From AWTP1-13 sp033764875 (GTDB lineage Bacteria > Pseudomonadota > Alphaproteobacteria > Rhizobiales > Hyphomicrobiaceae), in the NCBI GenBank assembly GCA_033764875.1, contig JANRIO010000051.1:5793-69792 (forward strand): a stretch of 64,000 nucleotides of DNA, read 5' to 3'. This document shows, in pieces, positions 27,852 through 36,033 of this stretch. The translations under genes and the position numbers were made by a program. Within the stretch, counting starts at the first letter, position 1; the number at the start of each line of letters is the position of its first letter. The notes below the pieces were generated by a model. It worked only from the letters and a program-made list of their open reading frames with translations, had not been told where the DNA came from and did not search any database.

Positions 27852-28625
27852 TCAGAGTCCGAGCTCGGGGATCGGCACCACGGCGATGCCGTTGGCCTCG
27901 AGCGTCTCGCGGATGCCGCGTGCGACCGCCACGCCGGTCGCCTCGTCGCCGTGCACGCACAGCGTGTCGACCTTCACCTTGATGACCTTGCCGGACATGG
28001 CGACGATCTCGCCGTCGCGCACCATGCGCAGCGCGGCCTCGCCGGCCTGCTTGGCATCCTTGATCACGGTGTTGGGGATCGTCCGCGAGGCCAGGTTGCC
28101 GTTGTCGTCGTAGCGGCGGTCCGGAAAGCCTTCCAGCGCCAGCCGCAGGCCGAGCGTCTTCGCCGCCTTCTCCATCTCCGAGCCCGACAGCGCGACGTAG
28201 ATGAGGTCCCTGTCGACGGTCTTGATGGCGCGCCCGATGGCCATCGCGTAGCCCTCGTCCTCCGCCGCCATGTTGTTGAGCGCCCCGTGTGCCTTCAAAT
28301 GCGTCACCTTGAGGCCGGCATAGGCAGCCATCGCCTGCAGCGCACCGATCTGGTAGGCGATCATGTACTCGAGGTCCTGCGCCTTCATCTGGATGCGGCG
28401 GCGGCCGAAGCCCCAGAGGTCGTTGAATCCGGGATGCACGCCGACGCTGACGCCGAGTTCCTTAGCCATCATGCACAGCCGATGCATGGTGTTGGGATCG
28501 CCCGCATGGAAGCCGCAGGCGACGCTCGCCGACTTGATGATCCTCATCAGATCGCTGTCATTGCCGATATCGTAGGCACCCCAGCCCTCGGCAATGTCGG
28601 CATTGAGGTTGATTTTCGTCGCCAT
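27852..28625 (-). CDS. pxpA: 5-oxoprolinase subunit A / LamB-YcsF family
   Basis: A 257-residue LamB/YcsF protein with 'INLNADIAEGWGAYDIGND', 'ASVACGFHAGDPNTM', 'GVHPGFNDLWGFGRR', 'HLKAHGALNN' and 'VDTLCVHGDEATGVAVA', the conserved His/Asp-rich metal or active-site strands. PxpA with PxpB and PxpC forms an ATP-dependent 5-oxoprolinase, and the family is also tied to lactam utilisation. pxpA is transcribed away from pxpB/pxpC and heads the operon that includes npdG and all F420 biosynthesis genes. The shared operator dyad B lies 42-61 bases upstream. The true lactam substrate here could be a pathway intermediate rather than 5-oxoproline. Confidence 0.88.
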   Translation of the reverse strand: MATKINLNADIAEGWGAYDIGNDSDLMRIIKSASVACGFHAGDPNTMHRLCMMAKELGVSVGVHPGFNDLWGFGRRRIQMKAQDLEYMIAYQIGALQAMAAYAGLKVTHLKAHGALNNMAAEDEGYAMAIGRAIKTVDRDLIYVALSGSEMEKAAKTLGLRLALEGFPDRRYDDNGNLASRTIPNTVIKDAKQAGEAALRMVRDGEIVAMSGKVIKVKVDTLCVHGDEATGVAVARGIRETLEANGIAVVPIPELGL

Positions 28626-28666
28626 GGCATATTCCCACTTTTCTTGGCGGCTGCTTCGTTCCAAAT

Positions 28667-28686
28667 TGGTGCTATCTATAGAACAA
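28667..28686. promoter_or_regulatory. operator-like dyad, copy B (pxpA / pxpB divergent promoter)
   Basis: Plus strand TGGTGCTATCTATAGAACAA. This is the most symmetric copy: reading its reverse complement, T.GT.CTAT, a 2-base centre, then ATAG.AC.A. Central in the 140-base divergent region, it could control both the F420/pxpA operon and the pxpBC operon. Copies A and C match at the same positions. Confidence 0.65.
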
Positions 28687-28765
28687 CCTCGCGATCCCGT
28701 GGCAAGAGCTTTTGCTGAGACCCTCGCCTGCGCAAATGACGAACGCTAGCCCAAGCGATGGGTCC

Positions 28766-29497
28766 ATGACCACACCCTGCTTCCTCGATGCGGGCGACAC
28801 CGCCCTCGTCGTGGAGTTCGGCCGCGATGTCGACAGGCACGCGAGCGCCCTCGTGCTTGCCCTGGCCGACCGGGTCGCGGCCGCCGCGATCGACGGCGTG
28901 GTCGAGACCTTGCCGACCTTCCGCTCGCTCATGGTGCACTACGACCCGCTGCGTCTGTCCGCGCCCGATCTCAGGGCCCGCATCCGGCCCCTGCTCGAGG
29001 GCCTCACGGCCGCCGAGCAGAGCGGTCGCCGCTGGAGCCTGCCCGCCTGCTACGACCCGAGCATCAGCCTCGACCTCGTCGAGGTGGCCGAGCGCACCCG
29101 GCTCTCCGTCGACGACGTGATCCGCGTGCACAGCGCCACCACGTTCCATGTCTACATGCTGGGCTTTTTGCCCGGGTTTCCGTACATGGGCGACCTGCCG
29201 CCTGCACTGGAGCTGCCGCGTCGCCAGACCCCGCGCGTGCGCATGCCGAAAGGCGCTGTCGCCATCGCCATGCGCATGTGCTCCGTCTATTCCCTCGAAA
29301 GCCCGGGCGGCTGGCATGTGCTGTCGCTGACGCCGGCGCTGCTGTGGGACCCCCGCCGGGAGAGCGCCGGTCTGCTGGCCGCCGGCGACAAGGTCTCCTT
29401 CGTGCCCGTGTCCCTCGCCGAGTATCACACCCTCCTCGGCCGCGCCGAGCGTGGCGAATGGGTGCCGCAGCCCGCAGCCTTGGGAGGCGCCCCATGA
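28766..29497 (+). CDS. pxpB: 5-oxoprolinase subunit B (KipI family)
   Basis: A 243-residue KipI-type protein with 'FLDAGDTALVVEFG' at the start, 'YDPSISLDLVEVAERTRLSVDDVIRVHSATTFHVYMLGFLPGFPYMGDLP' and 'TPRVRMPKGAVAIA', 'SPGGWHVL' later. It is one half of the PxpB-PxpC pair that couples ATP use to ring opening with PxpA. The ATG at 28766 fits family alignment; 28736 is an alternative with equally weak ribosome site. The stop overlaps the pxpC start as ATGA. Confidence 0.88.
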   Translation: MTTPCFLDAGDTALVVEFGRDVDRHASALVLALADRVAAAAIDGVVETLPTFRSLMVHYDPLRLSAPDLRARIRPLLEGLTAAEQSGRRWSLPACYDPSISLDLVEVAERTRLSVDDVIRVHSATTFHVYMLGFLPGFPYMGDLPPALELPRRQTPRVRMPKGAVAIAMRMCSVYSLESPGGWHVLSLTPALLWDPRRESAGLLAAGDKVSFVPVSLAEYHTLLGRAERGEWVPQPAALGGAP

Positions 29498-30531
29498 AGC
29501 CGGCGCTGCGCGTGCTTGCGCCCGGGCTCCTCACCACTGTCCAGGATCAGGGGCGCACGGGCTACCAGTCCCTTGGCGTGCCCGTCTCCGGCGCCATGGA
29601 TGGCGTGAGCTTTGCCGCTGCCAACGCCATCGTCGGCAACCCGCCGCAGGCCGCCGCCCTCGAGATCGCCTATCAGGGCCCCGCGCTCGAGGTCGAGGCC
29701 AGAAGCGTGCGCGTGGCCTATGCCGGGCCGGAGGCCGCGATCGAGATCGTGACCCCCGCTGGTGAGGCCCGCCGCCTGCCCCGGCTCCACAGCGCCCGCC
29801 TGCTTGCCGGCGAGAGGCTGCGCATCGGCCCGCTCGTCGGCAGCGCCGTCGGCTATCTCGCGATCGAGGGCGGCATCGACGTGCCTCTCGTCCTCGGCAG
29901 CCGGTCGACCTTGATCCGCGCCGCCATCGGCGGGCTCGCGGGGCGGCAGCTCGCGGCGGGCGACCGCCTGCCCCTGGCGCAGCAGGAGGTAGAGGAGCGG
30001 GCGGAGCAGTGTCTGCCCTCGCTTGACCTGTCGCCGCCCGAGCGTTTCCGGGTCGTGCTCGGGCCCCAGGACGACTACTTCACCGCACAGGGCATCGAGA
30101 CCCTGCTGACGGCGACGTACACCGTCACGCAGCATGCCGATCGCATGGGCATGCGCCTCGATGGTCCGCGGCTCGCGCATGCTCTGGGCTCCGACATCGT
30201 CTCGGACGGCATCGCCCCCGGCACCATCCAGGTGCCCGGCAACGGCCTGCCGATCGTCCTGCTCGCCGACCGCCAGACCACCGGCGGCTACCCCAAGATC
30301 GCGACCGTCATCTCGGCCGACCTTGCGCCCCTCGGCCGGTTGCGACCGGGCGCCACGGTGCGCTTCGAGAAGGTCTCCGTGGGCGAGGCGCAGGGCATCC
30401 GCCGAGAGCAGGCCCGCATGATCTCGGGCTTCGCGGCGAGGCTGGCCCCCGTAGCCCCCAGCGTCTCGATAGACGTCGGCAGGCTGCATGGCGTCAATCT
30501 CCTGAGCGGCTGGGTGGACGCGCACGAATGA
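29494..30531 (+). CDS. pxpC: 5-oxoprolinase subunit C (KipA family)
   Basis: A 345-residue biotin-dependent-carboxyltransferase-like (KipA) protein with 'LAPGLLTTVQDQGRTGYQSLGVPVSGAMD' at the N-terminus, 'GYLAIEGGIDVPLVLGSRST', 'RVVLGPQDDYFT' and 'ILLADRQTTGGYPKIATVISADL' (here with V at the first position). GGGAGG precedes the start. Together with PxpB it probably phosphorylates the lactam. The GntR regulator gene follows after 106 bases on the same strand. Confidence 0.88.
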   Translation: MKPALRVLAPGLLTTVQDQGRTGYQSLGVPVSGAMDGVSFAAANAIVGNPPQAAALEIAYQGPALEVEARSVRVAYAGPEAAIEIVTPAGEARRLPRLHSARLLAGERLRIGPLVGSAVGYLAIEGGIDVPLVLGSRSTLIRAAIGGLAGRQLAAGDRLPLAQQEVEERAEQCLPSLDLSPPERFRVVLGPQDDYFTAQGIETLLTATYTVTQHADRMGMRLDGPRLAHALGSDIVSDGIAPGTIQVPGNGLPIVLLADRQTTGGYPKIATVISADLAPLGRLRPGATVRFEKVSVGEAQGIRREQARMISGFAARLAPVAPSVSIDVGRLHGVNLLSGWVDAHE

Positions 30532-30637
30532 TGCGCCCGGTCGAAAAAATGCCCGGTCCCGCGCGGCTTTCGCGCACGGCGCTTGACCCGCCCCCCGCCA
30601 TGCTGCAGGGAACGTGAATTTGCAGGGACATAAGACA

Positions 30638-31402
30638 ATGAAAGCCATGGCTAACCGCTCCCGCAGCAGCGAGCTGCGCCCCGACGCCGGCAGCCGCGTG
30701 CCGCGCTATCTGCAGGTTGCGTCCGTCCTTCGCCGGCGCATCTCCGACGGATTCTGGCCTGTGGGCGCGCGCATTGCGACCCTTGAGGAGCTGGAGACGG
30801 AGTTCGACGTCGCGCGCGTGACGGTTCGTCAGGCCATCGACCTCTTGGCCGGCGAGGGCCTTGTGAAGTCCTTCCAGGGCCGCGGCACCTTCGTCACCAA
30901 GGCGCCGGGCGTCGACCGCTGGCTGCAGCTCGCCACCGACTGGCAAAGCCTGATCGCGCCGATCCGCGACAACGTCCCCTTCCCCCTGCCGCCCGGGCCG
31001 GAGCCGGCCCCGCGCATCGAGGAGAACGATGGCGCGCCCGCCAAGCACTACGTCTTCCTGCGCTCGATCCAGAAGCGCGACGGCAAGCCCTACGCCTTCG
31101 CCCGCGTGCATCTTGCCAAGGAGGTCCACGACAAGGCGCCGCAGGCCTTTGCCTCCCGCGTCGCGCTTGCCGTGCTCGCCGAGCTGCCCGGCCTGTCCAT
31201 CTCGCGGGCCCACCAGACGCTCGCCATCGGCGCTGCCGACGTCGAGACGGCGCGCCACCTCGAGATCCCGCTCAACGCGCCGACCGCCGAGGCGCGCTGC
31301 GTCGTCGCCGACGCGGCAGGCACCGTCATCTACGTCGGCGAGATCACCTATCCCGGCGATTGCGTACGCCTCAACATCGAGCTCATCGGGGAGGAGCGGT
31401 GA
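30638..31402 (+). CDS. GntR family transcriptional regulator with UTRA effector domain
   Basis: About 254 residues. The N-terminal winged helix-turn-helix (residues about 20-85) has 'YLQVASVLRRRISDGFWPVG', 'LETEFDVARVTVRQAIDLLAGEGLV' and 'FQGRGTFVT'. The C-terminal part has the UTRA layout ('AFARVHLAKEV', 'QTLAIGAADVETARHLEIPLNAP', 'VGEITYPGDCVRLNIEL') seen in HutC/FarR regulators. It is the only regulator in the island and is co-transcribed with the Mo-hydroxylase genes (TGATG overlap with the next gene). It is the best candidate to bind dyads A, B and C, with a pathway metabolite as effector. ATG 30638 (AGGGA upstream) preferred over GTG 30614. Confidence 0.88.
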   Translation: MKAMANRSRSSELRPDAGSRVPRYLQVASVLRRRISDGFWPVGARIATLEELETEFDVARVTVRQAIDLLAGEGLVKSFQGRGTFVTKAPGVDRWLQLATDWQSLIAPIRDNVPFPLPPGPEPAPRIEENDGAPAKHYVFLRSIQKRDGKPYAFARVHLAKEVHDKAPQAFASRVALAVLAELPGLSISRAHQTLAIGAADVETARHLEIPLNAPTAEARCVVADAAGTVIYVGEITYPGDCVRLNIELIGEER

Positions 31403-33774
31403 TGGCGCATGGGGGCGCCGCGCAGGGGGCGGCGGACGGCCAGGGCATCGGCGCGCCGATGCCGCGCAAGGAGGACGACCGCTACATGCGCGGCCGCGGC
31501 CAGTACGTCGGCGACATCAAGCTGCCCGGCATGCTCGAGGTCGCCTTTCTGCGCAGTCCGCTTGCCCACGCCCGCATCAGGTCCATCCGCATTCCCGATG
31601 CGATCCGCGCCCGCGTCCTGGTCAACGCTGACCTCGAGGGCGTGAAGCCGATCCGCGCCGACACCTCGCTCCCGGGCTTCAAGTCGTCGGTGCAGCCGGC
31701 CCTTGCCGTGGGCAAGGTGCGCTTCGTGGGAGAGTTGATAGCCCTTTGCGCCGCGCCCTCGCGCGCCGAGGCCGAGGACATGCTCTCCGAGATCGAGATC
31801 GACTTCGAGCCGCTCCCGGCGGTGGTCGACATGCTGGCCGCACGCAGGCCTGAGAGCCCCCTGGTGCACGAGCCCTGGGGCGACAATCTCTTTCTCACCA
31901 CCTTCGTCGACGCCGACTTCGAGGCGGCCAAGGCCAAGGCCGCCTACTCGGTCACGAAGGAGCTCGTCACCTCCCGCCAGGCCATGTGCCCGCTCGAGGG
32001 CCGCGGTGTCATCGCCGAGTGGAGCTCGCGCAAGGGCCAGCTCGTCGTCACCACCTCGACCCAGCAGCCCCACATCGTGCGCAGCGGCCTTGCCGAGTGC
32101 CTGGGCCTCTCCGAGGAGCAGATTCGCGTCATCTCCCCGGATGTCGGCGGCGGCTTTGGCTACAAGGGCATCCTGCTGCCCGAGGAGGTGGCGCTGGGCT
32201 TTGCCACGCGCAGGCTCGGCCGCCCGCTGCGCTGGCTGGAGGATCGGCGCGAGGGGCTCACCGCCAACGCCAACTGCCGCGAGCACCACTACCTGCTCAC
32301 CGCCTACGCCGACGCCGACGGGCGCCTGCTCGCGCTCGATTGCGAGGCGACGGTGGATTCGGGCGCCTACTCGGCCTATCCCTTCTCGGCCTGCCTCGAG
32401 GCGGGACAGATCGGCTCGATCCTGCCCGGCCTCTACGATTTCCCGCACTACCGCTGCAAGGTCCACTCGGTGGCGACCAACAAGCCGCCGATCCTTCCCT
32501 ACCGCGGCGTCGCCCGCACCGGCGTCTGCTTTGCCCTCGAGGTGACGCTCGACGCCTTGGCCCGCCGCATCGGCATCGAGCCCAACGAGCTGCGCTTCAA
32601 GAGCCTCGTGCAGCCGCACCAGATGCCCTTCGACAACATCGCCAAGCGCCACTTCGACAGCGGCGACTATCCCAAGGCGTTGCGCATGGCGATCGAGGCC
32701 GTCGGCCACGACGCCGTGCGCGCCCGCCAGCGCCGCGGCGAGCCGGACGGCCGCCGCATCGGCATCGGCTATGCCATGTACGCCGAGCAGGCGGGCCACG
32801 GCACCAGCGTCTACGCGGCCTGGGGCATTCCCTTCGTGCCGGGCTTCGAGCAGGCACAGGCTCGCTTCACGCCCGATGGCGGTCTGGAGCTGCGCATCGG
32901 CGCCCACAGTCACGGCCAGGGCATGGAGACGACGCTCTCGCAGGTCGCGCACGAGATCCTCGGCGTGCCCCACGACCGTATCAGGCTGGTGCACGGCGAT
33001 ACCGGCGAGACGCCCTACTCGACCGGCACCTGGGGCTCGCGCTCCATGATCATGTCCGGCGGTGCGGTGGGCGCGGCGTGCGATGCGCTGGCCGAGCGCG
33101 TCATGAGCATCGGCGCCGCGCTGCTGCAGGCGCGCCGCCCCGACGTGCGGCTGGAGAAGGGCTTTGTCGTCGGGCCATCCTCGCGCATCTCCGTCGGCGA
33201 CATCGCCCGCACCTGGTATCGCCGGCCGCAGGATCTGCCGCCCGACGTCGATCCCGGCGGCCTGGAGCTCACGGCAGGCTACAAGGCCAGGCGCGATACG
33301 GGCACCTTCAGCTACGCCGCGCACGCCGCCGTCGTTGCCGTCGATCCGGAGACCGGCGAGGTCGAGATCCTCGACTACGTGGTGGTCGAGGATGGCGGCG
33401 TGCTGGTCAATCCGCTCATCGTCGACGGCCAGGTCTACGGCGGCTGCGCCCAGGGCATCGGCACCGCGCTCTACGAGGAGATGGCCTTCGACGCCAACGG
33501 CCAGCCGCAGGGCTCGACGCTGTCCGACTACATGCTTCCCGGCCCCGGCGAGGTGCCGGACGTGCGCATCCTGCATCTGGAGACGCCTTCGCCCTATACG
33601 CGCTGGGGCCAGAAGGGCGTGGGCGAGGGCGGCGCCATTGCCCCCCCGGCCGCCATCACCAACGCCGTCAACGACGCCCTGAAGGACCTGGGCGCCGAGC
33701 TCGCGATCTCGCCCATCACGCCCCGCCGCGTCGTGGCGGCGCTCGACCAGGCCGGCAAGGGGAAGGCTGCATGA
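31402..33774 (+). CDS. xanthine dehydrogenase family molybdopterin-binding (large) subunit, CoxL-like
   Basis: A 790-residue molybdenum hydroxylase large subunit with 'PRKEDDRYMRGRGQYVGDIKLPGMLEVAFLRSPLAHARI' at the N-terminus, 'PDVGGGFGYKG' binding molybdopterin, and the catalytic Glu742 in 'KGVGEGGAIAPPAA'. At the CO-dehydrogenase active-site loop it has PYRGVAR (366-372) rather than the AYxCSFR of true CO dehydrogenase. It is therefore a hydroxylase of an organic substrate, as for nicotinate, quinoline or purine enzymes. Overlaps the GntR gene by one base and the FAD subunit by four. Confidence 0.88.
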   Translation: MAHGGAAQGAADGQGIGAPMPRKEDDRYMRGRGQYVGDIKLPGMLEVAFLRSPLAHARIRSIRIPDAIRARVLVNADLEGVKPIRADTSLPGFKSSVQPALAVGKVRFVGELIALCAAPSRAEAEDMLSEIEIDFEPLPAVVDMLAARRPESPLVHEPWGDNLFLTTFVDADFEAAKAKAAYSVTKELVTSRQAMCPLEGRGVIAEWSSRKGQLVVTTSTQQPHIVRSGLAECLGLSEEQIRVISPDVGGGFGYKGILLPEEVALGFATRRLGRPLRWLEDRREGLTANANCREHHYLLTAYADADGRLLALDCEATVDSGAYSAYPFSACLEAGQIGSILPGLYDFPHYRCKVHSVATNKPPILPYRGVARTGVCFALEVTLDALARRIGIEPNELRFKSLVQPHQMPFDNIAKRHFDSGDYPKALRMAIEAVGHDAVRARQRRGEPDGRRIGIGYAMYAEQAGHGTSVYAAWGIPFVPGFEQAQARFTPDGGLELRIGAHSHGQGMETTLSQVAHEILGVPHDRIRLVHGDTGETPYSTGTWGSRSMIMSGGAVGAACDALAERVMSIGAALLQARRPDVRLEKGFVVGPSSRISVGDIARTWYRRPQDLPPDVDPGGLELTAGYKARRDTGTFSYAAHAAVVAVDPETGEVEILDYVVVEDGGVLVNPLIVDGQVYGGCAQGIGTALYEEMAFDANGQPQGSTLSDYMLPGPGEVPDVRILHLETPSPYTRWGQKGVGEGGAIAPPAAITNAVNDALKDLGAELAISPITPRRVVAALDQAGKGKAA

Positions 33775-34571
33775 AGGCCGCAGCGTTTGCCTACCGGCGG
33801 GCCGAGAGCCTCGGCGAGGCGGTCTCCCTGCTCGCCCGCAATCCCGACGCCAAGGTCATGGCCGGTGGCCAGACGCTGGGCCCCATGCTCAATCTGCGGC
33901 TCGCCCAGCCCGCCGAGATCGTGGACATCACGCGCATTCCCGAGCTCGGCGCGACGAGCGAGGCGGCCGACGGCGTCACCCTCGGCGCGCTCGTCACCCA
34001 CGCGGCCATCGAGGACGGCCTCGCTCCCGACCCCACGCGCGGCTTCCTCGCCCGTGTCGCCCGCGGCATCGCCTACCGCGCGGTGCGCACCCGCGGCACC
34101 GTGGGGGGCAGCCTCGCGCATGCCGATCCCGCCGCCGACTGGCTGAGCTGCCTCACGGCGCTGGGGGCCGAGGTCTCCATCGTCGGCCCAGGCGGGCGCC
34201 GCCGCGTGCCGTTGCAAGGCTTCGTGCGCGGGCCCCTTGATACCGACCTTGCCGCCGGCGAGATCCTGTGCGCCGTGCATTTGCCGGCGTTCTCGGCCGC
34301 CGCCTCGTTCGGCTATGTCAAGTTCTGCCGCAAGGACGGTGAGTTCGCCGATGCCATCGGCGCTGCGCTCGCCGACCCTTCCCGCGGCATCTTCCGCCTC
34401 GCGGCCAGCACCACCGCGGGTGCTCCGATCGTGATCGAGGCGCACCAACCCTTTGCGCTCGAGGCGATCCCGGCGCTGCTCGACGAGGCCGGCAGCCCCG
34501 GCGACGGCTACGAGCGGCGCCTGCGTGCGACCATCCTCAAGCGCGCGACGACCGAGGCCATGGGGTCATGA
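33771..34571 (+). CDS. xanthine dehydrogenase family FAD-binding (medium) subunit, CoxM-like
   Basis: A 266-residue FAD subunit with 'AKVMAGGQTLGPMLNLRLAQPAEIVDITRIPEL' (FAD pyrophosphate region) and 'RTRGTVGGSLAHADPAADW', the second FAD-binding motif. It passes electrons from the iron-sulfur subunit to an acceptor. The start overlaps the large-subunit stop as ATGA, and its stop overlaps the small-subunit start likewise. Confidence 0.88.
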   Translation: MKAAAFAYRRAESLGEAVSLLARNPDAKVMAGGQTLGPMLNLRLAQPAEIVDITRIPELGATSEAADGVTLGALVTHAAIEDGLAPDPTRGFLARVARGIAYRAVRTRGTVGGSLAHADPAADWLSCLTALGAEVSIVGPGGRRRVPLQGFVRGPLDTDLAAGEILCAVHLPAFSAAASFGYVKFCRKDGEFADAIGAALADPSRGIFRLAASTTAGAPIVIEAHQPFALEAIPALLDEAGSPGDGYERRLRATILKRATTEAMGS

Positions 34572-35785
34572 GCAGCATCCGCGTCACCGTCAACGGCCGC
34601 CCGGTCGAGGCCGAGGTGTCTCCACGCACCCATCTCGCCGATTTCCTGCGCGAGCAGCTGTTCCTCACGGGCACCCACATCGGCTGCGAGCACGGCATCT
34701 GTGGCGCCTGCACCGTCGAGATCGACGGCCAGATCTCGCGCTCATGCATCACCTACGCCGTCGCCTGCGACGGCGCCGAGATCCGCACCATCGAGGGCTT
34801 CGACGACGATGCTCTGATGGCGCGCTTGCGCGAGGCGTTCACCCGCAACCACGCCCTGCAGTGCGGCTACTGCACCCCCGGCATGCTGGTGGCCGCGCGC
34901 GATCTCGTGCGCCGCAGGCAGGGGCTCTCGCGGGAGGACATCCGCACCGAGATGAGCGGCAACCTGTGTCGGTGCACAGGCTATGTCGGCATCGTCAACG
35001 CCATCGAGAGCGTGATGCGCGATACGGCACCGCAAGCATCCGTCGTCCCTCGCGCCTGGCTCGGTCCGGCACCTGGCCCCGGCCGCGCCTCGGTGCGCCC
35101 TGCTGCCTCCTTGCCGGCCGCGCCCCAGGCCGCGCGCGCGCCCTCCGTCCCGGCGCCGGCCGCTGCCCCTGCGTCGGCGCGCAAGCCCATCCCCGTGACC
35201 GTGGGCGCCTTCGAGGAGGTGGAGGGCGCCACCCGCCTGACCCAGAGCTTCGTGTTGCCCCATGCGCGGGAGGCCGTGTGGGCCTTCATGTCCGATCCCG
35301 CGGCGGTTGCCCAGTGCATCCCGGGCATGTCGCTGGGTGCCGCGCAGGCCGACGGCACCTACCCCGGCCGCATGGAGGTCGCCCTCGGCCCCGTCAAGGC
35401 GAGCTTCGCGGGCGTCGGCACCGTTCAGTCCTTCGCCGGCGAGTACCGCCAGGTGATCGAGGGCCGCGGCGGCGACCGGCGCAGCGGGTCGCAGGCGACA
35501 GGCAGGGTCGACTACCGCCTCGTTCCTGAAGGCGCCGATGCAACCCGCGTCGAGGTGGCGATCTCATACGTGCTCGCCGGGCCGCTGGCGCAACTGGGTC
35601 GCGCCGGCATCGTCAGGGACCTTGCCCGACGGATCGGCGAGGCGTTCGCGAGCGGCCTCGATGCCCGGCTCGCCGGTGTGGCAACCGCGGCCCCTGCGCG
35701 CCTCGGCGGCTTCACGCTGCTCCTGCAACTGGTCCTCGATCGGGCGCGCGCCCTGTGGCAATCGCTTGCGGGTGGGCGTGGCTGA
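34568..35785 (+). CDS. fused [2Fe-2S] small subunit (CoxS-like) and CoxG-like SRPBCC domain
   Basis: 405 residues. Residues 1-160 form a normal small subunit with the plant-type cluster Cys40, Cys45, Cys48, Cys60 and the second cluster Cys99, Cys102, Cys134, Cys136 ('CGYCTPG', 'CRCTGY'). An Ala/Pro linker (about 165-210) joins it to a C-terminal domain (about 215-360) with 'FVLPHAREAVWAFMSDPAAVAQCIPGM', typical of CoxG/SRPBCC proteins, ending in an amphipathic or hydrophobic helix. CoxG is normally a separate protein that anchors CO dehydrogenase to the membrane. The fusion would tether this hydroxylase near the respiratory chain. It is the last gene of the GntR-Mo-hydroxylase operon. Confidence 0.88.
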   Translation: MSSIRVTVNGRPVEAEVSPRTHLADFLREQLFLTGTHIGCEHGICGACTVEIDGQISRSCITYAVACDGAEIRTIEGFDDDALMARLREAFTRNHALQCGYCTPGMLVAARDLVRRRQGLSREDIRTEMSGNLCRCTGYVGIVNAIESVMRDTAPQASVVPRAWLGPAPGPGRASVRPAASLPAAPQAARAPSVPAPAAAPASARKPIPVTVGAFEEVEGATRLTQSFVLPHAREAVWAFMSDPAAVAQCIPGMSLGAAQADGTYPGRMEVALGPVKASFAGVGTVQSFAGEYRQVIEGRGGDRRSGSQATGRVDYRLVPEGADATRVEVAISYVLAGPLAQLGRAGIVRDLARRIGEAFASGLDARLAGVATAAPARLGGFTLLLQLVLDRARALWQSLAGGRG

Positions 35786-35856
35786 AACGCCGCGCTCCAG
35801 CGTTGTGCGCCAGTTCTTCACAAATCGTTAACTCTGCCGGCAAATCTCTCGAGTCG

Positions 35857-35871
35857 TTTACCAATCGTAAA
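35857..35871. promoter_or_regulatory. AT-rich inverted repeat upstream of ftcR
   Basis: TTTAC at 35857-35861 and GTAAA at 35867-35871 around CAATC, within a stretch (about 35815-35895) much richer in A/T than the surroundings. Possible operator or promoter element for the flagellar regulator gene, 160 bases upstream of its start. Confidence 0.4.
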
Positions 35872-35970
35872 TGATTATGAACCGAGATTGATGCGCAACA
35901 CGACCCAATTGAGTCTTCGCCGCCACACTGTAGGACGCCCCTGAGCTGTGGATAGGACCTCGCGTTGACG

Positions 35971-36000
35971 AAGATTCTGCGTGCGCCTACGCGGAATCTT
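35971..36000 (+). promoter_or_regulatory. stem-loop in the ftcR leader
   Basis: AAGATTC (35971-35977) pairs with GAATCTT (35994-36000), and GCGT (35979-35982) with ACGC (35989-35992), around a 6-base loop, with one mismatch in the stem. It ends 33 bases before the ATG of ftcR. No T tract follows, so it is not a standard terminator. It may control translation or stability of the regulator mRNA. Confidence 0.5.
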
Positions 36001-36033
36001 GGGCGGCGATCAATGCGATTCGGGGGGACTCCA

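Noticed and set aside
31348..33576. 742-residue minus-strand open frame opposite the Mo-hydroxylase large subunit
   Set aside because: No domain, repetitive Gly/Ala/Arg/His composition; the plus strand has clear CoxL motifs.
31402..35785. Possible aerobic CO dehydrogenase (coxLMS-coxG)
   Set aside because: The AYxCSFR loop of true CO dehydrogenase is absent (PYRGVAR instead) and coxD/E/F maturation genes are missing.
35965..36033. Longer N-terminus for FtcR starting at 35965
   Set aside because: It would translate through a strong stem-loop and adds residues not found in the FtcR family; the ATG at 36034 has a good ribosome site.
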